From: Clostridiales bacterium DTU083
Lineage (GTDB): Bacteria; Bacillota; Clostridia; Caldicoprobacterales; DTU083
Assembly (NCBI GenBank): GCA_001512915.1
Contig: LFTC01000030.1
Span: 13,084-46,954, forward strand
Reading direction: 5' to 3'
DNA: 33,871 nt
In this document: piece after piece, positions 25,390 to 33,871 of the stretch
Numbering within the stretch: the stretch's first letter is position 1
Layout of the letters: the number at the start of each line of letters is the position of its first letter
Translations under genes and position numbers: made by a program
The notes under the pieces: model-generated
The model's input: only the letters and a program-made list of their open reading frames with translations
Told to the model about the DNA's origin: nothing
Database searches by the model: none

Positions 25390-26400
25390 ATGAGGGTACT
25401 GGTCACAGGCGGAGCAGGCTATATAGGCAGCCATACTTGTGTGCAGCTTATTAATTCAGGCTATGACGTTGTTGTGGTTGATAATCTGTGCAACAGTAAA
25501 ATCCAGGTGCTGGACCGTATAGAAAAAATTACCGGAAAGAAAGTAAAGTTTTATTGTGAAGATGTCCGCAATCATGAAGCATTAGATAAGATTTTCAGTT
25601 GTGAAAATATTGAGGCGGTTATACATTTCGCAGCCTACAAGGCGGTAGGCGAATCTGTTTTCAAACCTTTGGAGTATTACAACAATAATCTTATTTCCAC
25701 TATTACTCTTTTGGAAGTTATGCAAATGCATGGAGTAAATAACTTTGTATTCAGCTCGTCTGCAACGGTTTACGGTGAACCGGAAACAGGGCCCATACGT
25801 GAGGATTTTCCTACTTCTGCAGCAAATCCTTATGGACGAACTAAGCTCATGATTGAAAGCATTCTTAAGGATTTAAGCATAGCCCGTCCTGATATGAATA
25901 TAGTTATTCTGAGATATTTTAATCCAATCGGCGCACATAAGAGCGGCCTGATCGGCGAAGACCCGAATGACATTCCCAACAACCTGGTTCCCTATATTAC
26001 TCAGGTGGCAGTAGGAAAACTGAAAAAGCTGCAAATATTCGGCAATGATTATGAAACCAAGGACGGCACCGGCGTAAGGGATTATATTCATGTTGTGGAC
26101 TTGGCAGACGGCCATGTTGCAGCCTTGCAAAAGCTGAAGGAAAACTGCGGCCTTGTTATTTACAATCTGGGTACAGGCACTGGTTATTCAGTATTGGAAG
26201 TGGTACATACTTTTGAAAATGTCATCGGCAGGAAAATCCCATATGAATTTACTGAACGCCGTCAGGGGGATGTTGCAATATGTTACGCAGATCCGTCCAA
26301 GGCACGTGCCGAATTGGGCTGGCAGGCAAAGTATACATTGGAAGACATGTGCCGGGACAGTTGGAACTGGCAGAAAAAGAACCCCAATGGATATGAATAA
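25390..26400 (+). CDS. galE: UDP-glucose 4-epimerase
   Basis: A 336-residue NAD-dependent enzyme interconverting UDP-glucose and UDP-galactose. It shows the NAD loop VTGGAGYIGSH (5-15), AAYKAVGES (81-89), SSSATVYG (122-129), the catalytic Y148-x3-K152 in NPYGRTK, and RYFNPIGAHKSGLIGEDP, which is typical of GalE. The ATG at 25390 follows AAAGGA by 9 bases and gives the usual N-terminus; an in-frame ATG at 25363 would add nine residues without a site of its own. It sits 24 bases before a sugar nucleotidyltransferase gene, so both likely make activated sugars, possibly for surface polysaccharide. Confidence 0.94.
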   Translation: MRVLVTGGAGYIGSHTCVQLINSGYDVVVVDNLCNSKIQVLDRIEKITGKKVKFYCEDVRNHEALDKIFSCENIEAVIHFAAYKAVGESVFKPLEYYNNNLISTITLLEVMQMHGVNNFVFSSSATVYGEPETGPIREDFPTSAANPYGRTKLMIESILKDLSIARPDMNIVILRYFNPIGAHKSGLIGEDPNDIPNNLVPYITQVAVGKLKKLQIFGNDYETKDGTGVRDYIHVVDLADGHVAALQKLKENCGLVIYNLGTGTGYSVLEVVHTFENVIGRKIPYEFTERRQGDVAICYADPSKARAELGWQAKYTLEDMCRDSWNWQKKNPNGYE

Positions 26401-26424
26401 TGTATATGTTAGGAGGATGCAGAT

Positions 26425-27345
26425 ATGGACAAACCAGTTTTGGCAATTATGGCAGCAGGCTTGGGAAGCCGATATAAAGGCCTGAAACAGGTTGATCCTG
26501 TTGGGTTGAATGGAGAAATAATCATGGATTTTTCCATTTATGATGCCATGCAGGCAGGATTTGAAAAGGTAATATTCATAATAAAAGAAGAAATGGAAAC
26601 TACGTTTAAACAATCAATCGGGAACAGGATATCCAGATTCATGGAAGTGGAATATGCTTTTCAGCGGCTGGACGATTTGCCTGAAGGATATGCTGTGCCT
26701 GAAGGCAGAATTAAGCCCTGGGGCACAGGGCATGCAGTGCTGGCATGCCGAAATATCATAAAAGGTCCTTTTGCAGTTATTAATGCGGATGACTATTATG
26801 GCAGGAAAGCATATCAGCTGATCTATGATTTTCTGGTTGGTATACAGGATGATGAAAAGTACAGGTGCGCCATGGTTGGCTACAAACTTGAAAACACCAT
26901 GACTGAGTATGGCCATGTGGCGAGAGGAATTTGCCAGGTGAGCGAAGATGGATATCTTCACGACATCAAAGAGAGGACCCGTATTGAAAAGAGGAATGGA
27001 AAGCTTCAGTATACTGAAGACGGAGAAAACTGGGTTGATATTCCTGCTGGAGCCATTGTATCCATGAATTTTTGGGGCTTTACTCCTGGTTTTATGACTG
27101 AGCTGCAAAACAAGTTTCCGCTTTTTCTGGACCGTGCATTGGCAGAGGCTCCCCTAAAAGGAGAGTATTTTCTTCCCAATGTTGTGGGTTCTTTATTAAA
27201 GGAAGAAAAGGCAACAGTTAAGGTGCTGCATACACCTGACAAGTGGTACGGTGTTACCTACAGGGAGGATAAGCCTTCAGTGGCTGCGGCTCTGCAACAT
27301 ATGCAGCGGTCTGGCATTTACCCGGAAGAACTTTGGCAGGAGTGA
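26425..27345 (+). CDS. Sugar nucleotidyltransferase (NDP-sugar pyrophosphorylase-like)
   Basis: A 306-residue protein of the nucleotidyl transferase fold. It has the nucleotide loop AAGLGSRYKGLKQ (10-22), although the usual GxGTR is GLGSR, KPWGTGHAVL (97-106), and NADDYYG (120-126) at the metal-binding position. Further stretches such as MTEYGHVARG and SMNFWGFTP fit a large group of clostridial enzymes whose sugar is not settled. AGGAGG precedes the ATG. It is in an operon with galE, so UDP-glucose or UDP-galactose supply is plausible. Confidence 0.8.
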   Translation: MDKPVLAIMAAGLGSRYKGLKQVDPVGLNGEIIMDFSIYDAMQAGFEKVIFIIKEEMETTFKQSIGNRISRFMEVEYAFQRLDDLPEGYAVPEGRIKPWGTGHAVLACRNIIKGPFAVINADDYYGRKAYQLIYDFLVGIQDDEKYRCAMVGYKLENTMTEYGHVARGICQVSEDGYLHDIKERTRIEKRNGKLQYTEDGENWVDIPAGAIVSMNFWGFTPGFMTELQNKFPLFLDRALAEAPLKGEYFLPNVVGSLLKEEKATVKVLHTPDKWYGVTYREDKPSVAAALQHMQRSGIYPEELWQE

Positions 27346-27364
27346 TCCTCCTGCCTGCAAATTA

Positions 27365-27393
27365 TTGACAGTATTTGTTTTTAATTTTATAAT
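27365..27393 (+). promoter_or_regulatory. Consensus promoter of the DUF1538/PII-like operon
   Basis: TTGACA (27365-27370), a 17-base spacer and TATAAT (27388-27393): a perfect consensus about 85 bases before the DUF1538 gene. Confidence 0.85.
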
Positions 27394-27478
27394 TATTGAA
27401 AATGATTGTTGTAAATTCAATCGAACGGGATTATTGTCAAGTCTGCTGCAAGCTCATAGGTAAAATTGAGGTGATGGT

Positions 27479-28975
27479 TTGAATGAACTAATCAGTAAAC
27501 TGAAGGAAGTGCTGGCTTCAGTGCTGCCGGTTACTTTTATAGTATTAGCGCTTCATTTCACGATCAGTCCTTTGGAACCGAACATGCTGTATGCATTTCT
27601 TATAGGCTCTTTATTAGTAATAATAGGACTGACAATTTTTCTGTTTGGTATAGATCAGGGCATAGAGCCCGTCGGGCATAATATAGGAAATACCATGGCT
27701 CAATCCGGCAGTTTTGCAGCTATTACAACTGTCTGCTTAATTTTGGGCTTTTTTATTTCATATGCTGAACCAGATCTGCACATACTTGCAAACCAGGTAG
27801 GTAATGTTACCTCAGGCCGTTTTGACAAAACCTTGATGGTAGTAGTGGTTTCCATTGGCATTGGCGTAATGATGACCTTGGGCATGCTGCGAATCCTCAA
27901 AGAAATCCGGATCAAATATGTGTTTACTGCAGCATACGGCTTGATTTTTATTCTTTCCATTTTTTCTTCACCGGATTTTTTGGCAATTGCATTTGATGCA
28001 TCCGGAGCAACCACAGGGGCAATTACAGTGCCTTTTATGCTGGCTCTGGCAGCCGGAATTTCCGCCATGAAGAAAGACAGCAAAATGGGTGAAGCTGATA
28101 ACTTCGGACTTATAGGTATTTCTTCTACAGGCGCTATACTGGGAGTGTTGAGCGCAGGTCTTTTGCTTGGTATAAACAAAATGGAAGGAACACTGCCTGA
28201 GAATACTTATTTTGGATCAAGTCTGCTTGATATTTACGGTTCAATATTTCCAGGCATTGTTAAGGATTCTTTAGTTTCACTGCTTCCTATAATAATTGTA
28301 TATATCTTGTTTCAAATTTTTTCCTTTAAACATAAGAGGAGAAGGGTAATCGACATCTCTCGCGGGTTGATCATCACTTTTGTCGGGCTGGTAGTATTTA
28401 TGTTAGGTGTCTACGGCGGATTTATGGCGGTGGGCACGCATACTGGTATCAGGTTGGCTTCGATGGATTCCAATTTACCAGTATTGATTGTCTCTTTACT
28501 TCTTGGTCTGACAACAGTATTGGCTGAACCGGCTGTGCATGTATTAACTCACCAGGTAGAAGATGTTACAGGCGGATCCGTAAAAAGACGTTTGGTTTTA
28601 TTATTTCTGTCTGTAGCAGTGGGACTATCGATATTTATGTCTGCATTGCGGATACTAATTCCTGATATTAAACTATGGATGTTTTTGCTGCCCGGCTTTG
28701 GTATTTCAGTAATTCTTGGCTACTTTGTGCCGGATTTGTTTGTAGGCATGGCCTTTGATGCCGGGGGTGTGGCATCCGGCCCAATGACAGCCACCTTTTC
28801 TCTGGCGTTCGTTCAGGGAATAGCTGCACAGATTCCTACGGCTGATTTGGTGTCAGATGGTTTTGGCATGATTGCCATTGTAGCTATGATGCCTGTTATA
28901 GCGCTGGAACTGTTGGGCGCCTTATATCAGGCAAAGACACGAAGAGCAGCCAAAGCAATATTAAAGAGAGAATAA
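27479..28975 (+). CDS. Duplicated DUF1538 membrane protein (putative transporter)
   Basis: A 498-residue protein with about 12-14 hydrophobic segments. It is an internal duplication: AEPDLHILANQVGNVTSG (96-113) recurs as AEPAVHVLTHQVEDVTGG (349-366), and FDASGATTGAITVPF (172-186) as FDAGGVASGPMTATF (426-440), so the repeats are about 253 residues apart. I recognise this as DUF1538. The repeated acidic, His, Asn/Gln and small residues in or near membrane segments suggest a cation or small-ion pathway (inference). The start is a TTG at 27479 with GAGGTGAT just upstream; the nearby ATG at 27483 reads into a stop. The PII-like gene begins 11 bases after its stop, so it is probably the regulated partner. 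Confidence 0.82.
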   Translation: MNELISKLKEVLASVLPVTFIVLALHFTISPLEPNMLYAFLIGSLLVIIGLTIFLFGIDQGIEPVGHNIGNTMAQSGSFAAITTVCLILGFFISYAEPDLHILANQVGNVTSGRFDKTLMVVVVSIGIGVMMTLGMLRILKEIRIKYVFTAAYGLIFILSIFSSPDFLAIAFDASGATTGAITVPFMLALAAGISAMKKDSKMGEADNFGLIGISSTGAILGVLSAGLLLGINKMEGTLPENTYFGSSLLDIYGSIFPGIVKDSLVSLLPIIIVYILFQIFSFKHKRRRVIDISRGLIITFVGLVVFMLGVYGGFMAVGTHTGIRLASMDSNLPVLIVSLLLGLTTVLAEPAVHVLTHQVEDVTGGSVKRRLVLLFLSVAVGLSIFMSALRILIPDIKLWMFLLPGFGISVILGYFVPDLFVGMAFDAGGVASGPMTATFSLAFVQGIAAQIPTADLVSDGFGMIAIVAMMPVIALELLGALYQAKTRRAAKAILKRE

Positions 28976-28986
28976 CGGAGGTAACT

Positions 28987-29670
28987 ATGGAAAATCAAAT
29001 ACTGACATTAATCCTTAATGAGAATCAATGCCATAAATGTATCCGCTATGCAAGAGAAAAGGGTATTAAGGGCGTTATGGTTACAATAGGAAGGGGAACG
29101 GTAGACAGCGCCGTTCTGAACTTGCTGGGCATAAAGAGCCAAAAAAAGGAGATAGTACAATTTTTGCTGGAAAAAGAAAAAGCACCGGAGCTGCTGGAGT
29201 ACTTTACCAGTAAACTACAATTACATGAACCTGGCCATGGAATAGCATTTACTACTCCGGTTATTGCCATAGTCGGGCTGGGGCATCATGAAATGGAACA
29301 CATAGAGTCAGACAGTCACTTAGTTCAAAGTATGGAGGAAAAAGGTATGTTTCAAAAACTGACAGTGATAGTGGACCGAGGTATGGCAGAAGATGTCATG
29401 GATATAGCACGCAGGGCAGGAGTGCGGGGTGGTACAATCCTTCATGGGCGCGGTGCAGGTGCGGAGATGGCTACTAAATTATTCGGCATCGAGATAGAGC
29501 CTGAAAAAGAGCTGGTTTTAATTCTGGTTCCAAGTGAATTAATAAAGAAAGTGATAGAGGATCTGACCACTGAACTTCAGCTTGATGAACCTGGCAAAGG
29601 CATCTTGTTTGTGGAACCAATTCTGGAAACCCGCGGCCTGTTTGAGATGCACAACAAAAAAAGCAAATAG
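28987..29670 (+). CDS. Tandem PII-like signalling protein
   Basis: A 227-residue cytoplasmic protein made of two PII (GlnB-like) ferredoxin-fold units: about 1-97 and 122-218. Each has the beta-alpha-beta start (LTLILNENQCHKCIRYAREKG; KLTVIVDRGMAEDVMDIARRAG, quoted in part), a glycine-rich T-loop region (TIGRGTVDSAV; GGTILHGRGAGAEM), and a B-loop-like turn (LHEPGHGIAFTTPV; LDEPGKGILFVEPI). There is no uridylylated Tyr as in GlnB, so control by nucleotide or metabolite binding is likelier. Ordinary PII trimers control transporters such as AmtB; here the partner should be the DUF1538 protein encoded just before. GGAGGT precedes the ATG. The ligand is unknown. Confidence 0.82.
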   Translation: MENQILTLILNENQCHKCIRYAREKGIKGVMVTIGRGTVDSAVLNLLGIKSQKKEIVQFLLEKEKAPELLEYFTSKLQLHEPGHGIAFTTPVIAIVGLGHHEMEHIESDSHLVQSMEEKGMFQKLTVIVDRGMAEDVMDIARRAGVRGGTILHGRGAGAEMATKLFGIEIEPEKELVLILVPSELIKKVIEDLTTELQLDEPGKGILFVEPILETRGLFEMHNKKSK

Positions 29671-29752
29671 ACACTTCTTGCAATAGAATAAGCGCACCTT
29701 TATATATAACTTATATACAAATATGCTGTAAATTATTGTTAGGAGTTATATG

Positions 29753-29781
29753 TTGCAAATCAGGTAATTTATCGATATAAT
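29753..29781 (+). promoter_or_regulatory. Upstream promoter of the opp operon
   Basis: TTGCAA (29753-29758), a 17-base spacer and TATAAT (29776-29781). Confidence 0.6.
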
Positions 29782-29839
29782 ACACTAAGTGGCGGCTGTA
29801 TTAAAGCTTTATCACATTAAAACCATTGGAATAACCTAT

Positions 29840-29868
29840 TTGACAACCAGAATTCAGCCTGCTATACT
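29840..29868 (+). promoter_or_regulatory. Downstream promoter of the opp operon
   Basis: TTGACA (29840-29845), a 17-base spacer and TATACT (29863-29868), about 116 bases before oppB. Confidence 0.75.
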
Positions 29869-29901
29869 ATTAAATATTCTTAAATATATATAAAAACATA
29901 G

Positions 29902-29923
29902 CTTTGTTAACTATTTAACAAAG
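29902..29923 (+). promoter_or_regulatory. Inverted repeat in the opp leader
   Basis: Arms CTTTGTTAA (29902-29910) and TTAACAAAG (29915-29923) match perfectly around 4 bases, downstream of both promoters and before oppB. It may be a repressor site or a weak attenuator hairpin. Confidence 0.45.
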
Positions 29924-29983
29924 GTTTATATTTTATTATGTTCAATCTAGCTGGCAGATTAAACAAGGCGGGAAGGGTATTAT

Positions 29984-30913
29984 ATGAGTACAAAATTAAT
30001 GTCTTACATTTTAAAAAGGCTTGTCTTAGCTTTATTGACGGTTTGGGTAGTTGTAACTATCACTTTTTTTGTTATGCATGCTGTGCCGGGCGGTCCTTTC
30101 CTGGCAGAGAAAGCTATCTCTGAAGCTGTTACCAAGCAGCTGGAGGCAAAGTACGGCATGGACAAGCCGCTGATGACACAATATTTAACTTACCTGAGAG
30201 ATGTTGGAACCAGGTTTGATTTCGGTCCTTCATTAAAACAACGCGGACGTGAAGTGGCTGATATTATTTATGACGGGATGAAAACATCAGTGAAATTAGG
30301 TCTTATAGCTGCTTCAATTGCATTGTTTTTCGGCATTATATTAGGCACAATTGCTGCAATTCGCAGAAATAAGATTATAGATAAAGTAATTATGGTAATT
30401 ACAACAGCCTTTGTATCTATGCCATCATTTATAATGGGTTCATTATTATTGGTATTGTTTGCTTTAAAGCTTGAATTATTCCCGGCCAATGGTTCAACTA
30501 CAGCCGGCCTTGTTTTGCCCATAATAACATTAGCTCTCTATCCTTTGGCTTATATAACACGCTTGGTGCGCTCTTCCATGCTTGATGTTCTGGGGCAGGA
30601 TTATATACGCACTGCGCATGCAAAGGGCGTTTCACGCACAAAAATAATTTTTGGCCACGCATTGAAAAATTCCTTAATTCCGGTAATTACTTATGTCGGC
30701 CCTATGCTTGCTTATATCGTAACCGGTTCTCTTGTAGTGGAGAAAATTTTTGCAGTGCCAGGAATCGGCCGGGCTTTTGTGAACAGCATTACAGGGCGTG
30801 ATTATCCGCTTATTATGGGCACGACCATTGTTCTTTCAGTACTAATTGTAGTTATGAATCTTGTCAGCGATATTCTGTATAAAGTCGTTGATCCGCGAAT
30901 TACTTTGGAGTAA
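29984..30913 (+). CDS. oppB: Oligopeptide/dipeptide ABC importer permease B
   Basis: A 309-residue membrane protein with six hydrophobic segments. The N-terminus YILKRLVLALLTVWVVVTITFF is typical of OppB/DppB, with VPGGPF after it; the coupling loop with RSSMLDVLGQDYIRTAHAKG (about 197-216) and VVEKIFAVPGIGRAFVNSI near residue 250 are hallmark stretches. It pairs with OppC to form the peptide channel. GGAAGGG precedes the ATG. Dipeptide, oligopeptide or nickel-type use cannot be told apart from the permease alone. No oppA precedes it. Confidence 0.92.
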   Translation: MSTKLMSYILKRLVLALLTVWVVVTITFFVMHAVPGGPFLAEKAISEAVTKQLEAKYGMDKPLMTQYLTYLRDVGTRFDFGPSLKQRGREVADIIYDGMKTSVKLGLIAASIALFFGIILGTIAAIRRNKIIDKVIMVITTAFVSMPSFIMGSLLLVLFALKLELFPANGSTTAGLVLPIITLALYPLAYITRLVRSSMLDVLGQDYIRTAHAKGVSRTKIIFGHALKNSLIPVITYVGPMLAYIVTGSLVVEKIFAVPGIGRAFVNSITGRDYPLIMGTTIVLSVLIVVMNLVSDILYKVVDPRITLE

Positions 30914-30929
30914 AGGGGCAAATGAACAG

Positions 30930-31985
30930 ATGAGTAAAAAACTGCTAAGCCTCCAGTTGGACTTAGATGATTTTATTCCGGCAACGGATGAAGAAAAAAA
31001 GTATATGGTGCAGATGCGTCAAAGTACGACATTTTTTAGAGATGGCGTTAAGAGGCTGTTGAAAAATAAGGTTGCTACTGCAAGTTTTATTATAATTGTT
31101 TTGATTACATTATTGTCTATAATTCTGCCAATGATCTGGCCTTACTCTTATGATGCCATGCTTGGTGTGAGCCCGGGCAAACCGGTAGACGCTTCTTACA
31201 ATAACTTGCGTCCCTTTGAATATGGTGCTACCGAAAAGAAACTTATAGAGCAGGGAGAGAAGGTGTTTCCTCATATTCTGGGAACCGATTCTTCCGGCCG
31301 AGATTATTTTATCCGGGTTGTATACGGAACCAGGATTTCATTGGCAGTTGGTTTTTTTGCCAGCATAATAGTGCTTGTCATTGGCATGACAATAGGATCC
31401 ATTGCCGGTTATGCCGGCGGCAAAGTGGATCTTATTATCATGAGAATTGTTGATATAATTTACTCACTTCCTGACATGCTGATGGTTATTCTCTTGGCAT
31501 CAGTTCTCCGGGTAGCTTTGGGTGAGCAGATAGACAATTCAGCACTGAGTAAGATTGGCTCCAATATTATAAGCCTGTTCATTGTATTTGGAGTTTTATA
31601 TTGGGTGTCTATGGCCCGCCTTATCCGCGGTCAGATTTTATCCTTGCGTGAACAGGAATATGTACTGGCAGCACAATCAACAGGAGCTAAGGGAAGCTGG
31701 ATAATAAGAAAACACCTGATTCCGAATAGTATTAGTGTTGTTATTATCTCAACAGCACTTCAGATACCAAACGCCATTTTCACGGAAAGTTACCTTTCAT
31801 TCCTTGGTCTTGGTGTAAATGCTCCAATGCCGTCTCTTGGCTCTCTGGCTTCGGAAGCGCTTAATGGTCTAGCATCGTATCCTTATCGTCTGGTTGTCCC
31901 AGCTGTGGTGATATCGCTTATTGTTTTATCATTAAACCTCTTCGGCGATGGTTTGCGCGATGCCTTTGACCCGAAGCTTAACTAA
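30930..31985 (+). CDS. oppC: Oligopeptide/dipeptide ABC importer permease C
   Basis: A 351-residue membrane protein. It has the OppC N-terminal segment with its first membrane helix (about 50-75), a large external stretch up to HILGTDSSGRDYF, and the permease domain with the coupling loop LREQEYVLAAQSTGAKGS (quoted in part), then FTESYLSFLGLGVNAPMPSLG, which is very characteristic. The ATG at 30930 follows AAAGGGG by about 10 bases; an earlier in-frame ATG at 30861 lies inside oppB without a site. It starts 16 bases after the oppB stop. Confidence 0.92.
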   Translation: MSKKLLSLQLDLDDFIPATDEEKKYMVQMRQSTTFFRDGVKRLLKNKVATASFIIIVLITLLSIILPMIWPYSYDAMLGVSPGKPVDASYNNLRPFEYGATEKKLIEQGEKVFPHILGTDSSGRDYFIRVVYGTRISLAVGFFASIIVLVIGMTIGSIAGYAGGKVDLIIMRIVDIIYSLPDMLMVILLASVLRVALGEQIDNSALSKIGSNIISLFIVFGVLYWVSMARLIRGQILSLREQEYVLAAQSTGAKGSWIIRKHLIPNSISVVIISTALQIPNAIFTESYLSFLGLGVNAPMPSLGSLASEALNGLASYPYRLVVPAVVISLIVLSLNLFGDGLRDAFDPKLN

Positions 31986-32004
31986 TTAAGAAAGGTGAAA
32001 TTAT

Positions 32005-33039
32005 ATGGCATTGTTGGAAATAAAAGATTTGCATGTGTCTTTCTATACTGATGCCGGCGAGGTAAAGGCGGTAAACGGTATATCTTTTGACTTGGAACGC
32101 GGCAAAGTCCTTGGCATTGTTGGTGAATCCGGTTCAGGCAAATCAGTTACCGCATATTCTGTATTGCAAATCCTTGAAAATAACGGCAGAATTGTTTCTG
32201 GCTCCATCAGAATTGACGGGCAAGAGCTGGTCGGGGCAGGGGAAAAGGTAATGAAAACAATTCGTGGAAATAAAATCTCCATAATTTTTCAGGACCCGAT
32301 GACTTCTCTTAATCCTACCTATACAATAGGCAGGCAGATAATGGAGGCGATTTTGCTTCATACGGACAGGACCAAGGAACAAGCTTATGAACGTGCTGTA
32401 GAAATGCTGCGCCTGGTAAACATCAACGAGCCTGAAAAGCGGATGAAGCAGTATCCGTTTGAATTGTCAGGCGGTATGCGCCAGCGTGTAATGATAGCCA
32501 TGGCTCTGGCTTGTGAGCCTGATATCTTAATCGCTGATGAACCGACGACAGCTCTGGATGTTACTATTCAGGCCCAGATCCTGGAGCTTATGAAGTCTCT
32601 TCAGGAAGAGCTTGGCATGGCTATAATTCTGATAACGCATGATTTGGGTGTTGTTGCACAGATGTGTGACGAGGTAATTGTTATGTATGCCGGCTCTATT
32701 TGCGAGCAGGGTACAGTAGATGAGATTTTCTACAATCCACGGCATGAGTATACAAAAGGACTTCTTAATTCCATCCCCACTACTGCAACAAAGGACCAAA
32801 AGCTCAAGCCAATATCCGGTACACCTATAGATTTACTGAATTTGCCTAAAGGATGTCCGTTTGCACCTAGGTGTGAAAATGCTATGAAAGTGTGCATTAA
32901 CCATCCGGCTGAGCCTATGGTTATTAATGAAAACCATGTTGCAGCTTGCTGGATGAATGTTAAAAAGGGCATTGAGGATGGAAATATTGTATTGAACAGT
33001 AAAGCAGATGATATTAAGGAAGGCGGCGGACAGCTGTGA
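32005..33039 (+). CDS. oppD: Oligopeptide/dipeptide ABC importer ATPase D
   Basis: A 344-residue ATPase. Walker A GESGSGKS (40-47), Q-loop [10 protein letters not shown] (95-104), signature LSGGMRQR (154-161), Walker B ILIADEP (174-180) and the H-loop ITHDLG are present. The C-terminal oligopeptide-type tail holds GCPFAPRC with further cysteines (KVC and AACW), the cluster that binds an iron-sulphur centre in some Opp/Dpp ATPases. AAAGGTG precedes the ATG. Its stop overlaps the oppF start. Confidence 0.94.
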   Translation: MALLEIKDLHVSFYTDAGEVKAVNGISFDLERGKVLGIVGESGSGKSVTAYSVLQILENNGRIVSGSIRIDGQELVGAGEKVMKTIRGNKISIIFQDPMTSLNPTYTIGRQIMEAILLHTDRTKEQAYERAVEMLRLVNINEPEKRMKQYPFELSGGMRQRVMIAMALACEPDILIADEPTTALDVTIQAQILELMKSLQEELGMAIILITHDLGVVAQMCDEVIVMYAGSICEQGTVDEIFYNPRHEYTKGLLNSIPTTATKDQKLKPISGTPIDLLNLPKGCPFAPRCENAMKVCINHPAEPMVINENHVAACWMNVKKGIEDGNIVLNSKADDIKEGGGQL

Positions 33040-33871
33040 GTTCTAAGAATAATAATAATCCGTTGGTCGAAGTGAAAGACTTGAAGGTATATTTTGATAT
33101 AAACGTAGGGTTCTTGAAAACCAAGCCGCTTAAGGCTGTTGACGGAGTCTCTTTTTCTATAAATAAAGGGGAGACCCTGGGACTGGTAGGTGAATCCGGA
33201 TGCGGAAAAACTACCGTCGGCCGCACACTGTTGCATCTGTATAAGCCGACTGACGGTGAAATATGGTTTGATGGAAGAAAAATTGAAAATAAGGAAGACT
33301 TGCAGATTTTGCGTAAAAAGGCCGCAATGGTCTTTCAGGATCCATATTCCTCACTTAATCCGCGTATGACAGTTTCTGATATTATAGGCGAACCTCTTGA
33401 TGTACACAGAATGTATAGCAATAAACAAGAACGCAGAGAACGCATTCTTGAGTTGATGGACTATGTTGGCTTGAACAGCGAACATGCATCACGCTATGCC
33501 CACGAGTTTTCCGGGGGACAGCGTCAAAGAATCGGCATAGCCAGGGCTCTTGCAGTAAATCCTGATTTTATTGTGTGTGATGAGCCTGTTTCAGCCCTTG
33601 ACGTTTCGATACAGGCTCAGGTCATCAATATGTTTGTTGAACTGCAGGAAAAACTTGGACTGACCTATTTGTTCATAGCCCATGATATTCTGGTTGTTCG
33701 TCACATCAGTGACAGGATTGCTGTAATGTATCTAGGAAAAGTGGTAGAACTGGCAGATGCGAAAGAAATATACGATCAACCCCTTCATCCTTATTCCAAG
33801 TCTTTGCTGTCTGCTGTTCCTATACCTGATCCTGAAACTGCACGAAAGAGCAAGCGTATTGTACTTTCAGG
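33036..33871 (+). CDS. oppF: Oligopeptide/dipeptide ABC importer ATPase F, cut by the window end
   Basis: The first 278 residues are present; the 3' end lies outside. The GTG start overlaps the oppD stop (GTGA), so translation is coupled. Seen: Walker [10 protein letters not shown] (52-60), [11 protein letters not shown], signature FSGGQRQR, Walker [14 protein letters not shown], and an H-loop [13 protein letters not shown], where HDLSVV is usual. The C-terminal [12 protein letters not shown] stretch is typical of OppF. It drives peptide import with OppD. An oppA gene may follow beyond the window. Confidence 0.93.
   Translation, partial: MSSKNNNNPLVEVKDLKVYFDINVGFLKTKPLKAVDGVSFSINKGETLGLVGESGCGKTTVGRTLLHLYKPTDGEIWFDGRKIENKEDLQILRKKAAMVFQDPYSSLNPRMTVSDIIGEPLDVHRMYSNKQERRERILELMDYVGLNSEHASRYAHEFSGGQRQRIGIARALAVNPDFIVCDEPVSALDVSIQAQVINMFVELQEKLGLTYLFIAHDILVVRHISDRIAVMYLGKVVELADAKEIYDQPLHPYSKSLLSAVPIPDPETARKSKRIVLS

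Larger units (their letters stand above)
29671..29983 (+). other. 313-base AT-rich gap before the opp operon
   Basis: No gene is seen. It carries two good promoters and an inverted repeat, listed separately. No clear terminator for the PII-like gene was found. Confidence 0.7.

Noticed and set aside
27335-27355. 8-bp perfect hairpin at the end of the nucleotidyltransferase gene as a terminator
   Set aside because: It overlaps the stop codon and lacks a following T run, so it was not listed as a terminator.
30861-30929. Longer oppC start at 30861
   Set aside because: It lies inside oppB without a ribosome binding site and adds non-conserved residues; the ATG at 30930 has one.
1-33871. CRISPR arrays, insertion sequences or prophage genes
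   Set aside because: No regularly spaced repeats, transposase or phage-type genes were found on either strand.

Overview
The window looks like a chromosomal stretch from an anaerobic, probably spore-forming member of the Clostridia (Firmicutes). The signs are strong AGGAGG-type ribosome binding sites, several TTG starts, consensus sigma-A promoters (TTGACA-17-TATAAT), a tRNA-Leu with encoded CCA, a T-box leader, and a collagen-like surface protein next to a large glycosyltransferase. The genus cannot be fixed from the sequence alone. I see no insertion sequence, phage gene, CRISPR array or rRNA. Most genes are housekeeping or transport genes in short operons.

Layout. 1-3705: the 3' end of a collagen-like protein gene, then a 1040-residue protein joining one GT2-like, one helical-repeat and two GT4-like parts. 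3847-4530: a lone, diverged purC. 4531-5045: a gene-poor stretch with a possible decayed reverse-strand frame. 5046-6508: a cytidylate kinase-like protein with a nuclease-like C-terminal domain, overlapping a divergent HPRT-like gene. 6635-8523: a MATE exporter and a macro-domain protein. 8530-12843 (reverse strand): a glycerate kinase, a GntP permease and a second carboxylate-type permease. 12994-13080: tRNA-Leu(CAG). 13215-14963: pyruvate kinase. 15085-15789: a secreted DUF3298-type protein. 15895-20245: a T-box leader, then a three-gene ABC importer of the TrpXYZ type and an M24 peptidase. 20334-23738: a pyridoxal kinase-like gene and metNIQ. 23770-25152 (reverse): citrate synthase. 25390-27345: galE and a sugar nucleotidyltransferase. 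27479-29670: a duplicated DUF1538 membrane protein and a tandem PII-like protein. 29984 to the end: oppBCDF, with oppF cut by the window edge.

The most interesting points are these. (1) The DUF1538 and PII-like pair, where both partners are internally duplicated, looks like a membrane transporter with its own signal-transduction subunit. (2) The kinase-like/nuclease-like fusion overlaps an HPRT paralogue that has lost three residues important in canonical HPRT. (3) The T-box ahead of the TrpXYZ-type importer appears to read UUC (Phe) and ends in UGGU, which fits a tRNA with discriminator A and argues against tRNA-Trp. (4) The collagen-like/multidomain glycosyltransferase pair resembles the BclA/SgtA arrangement of spore surfaces. 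Functions are inferred from motifs recognised by eye; no database search was possible.
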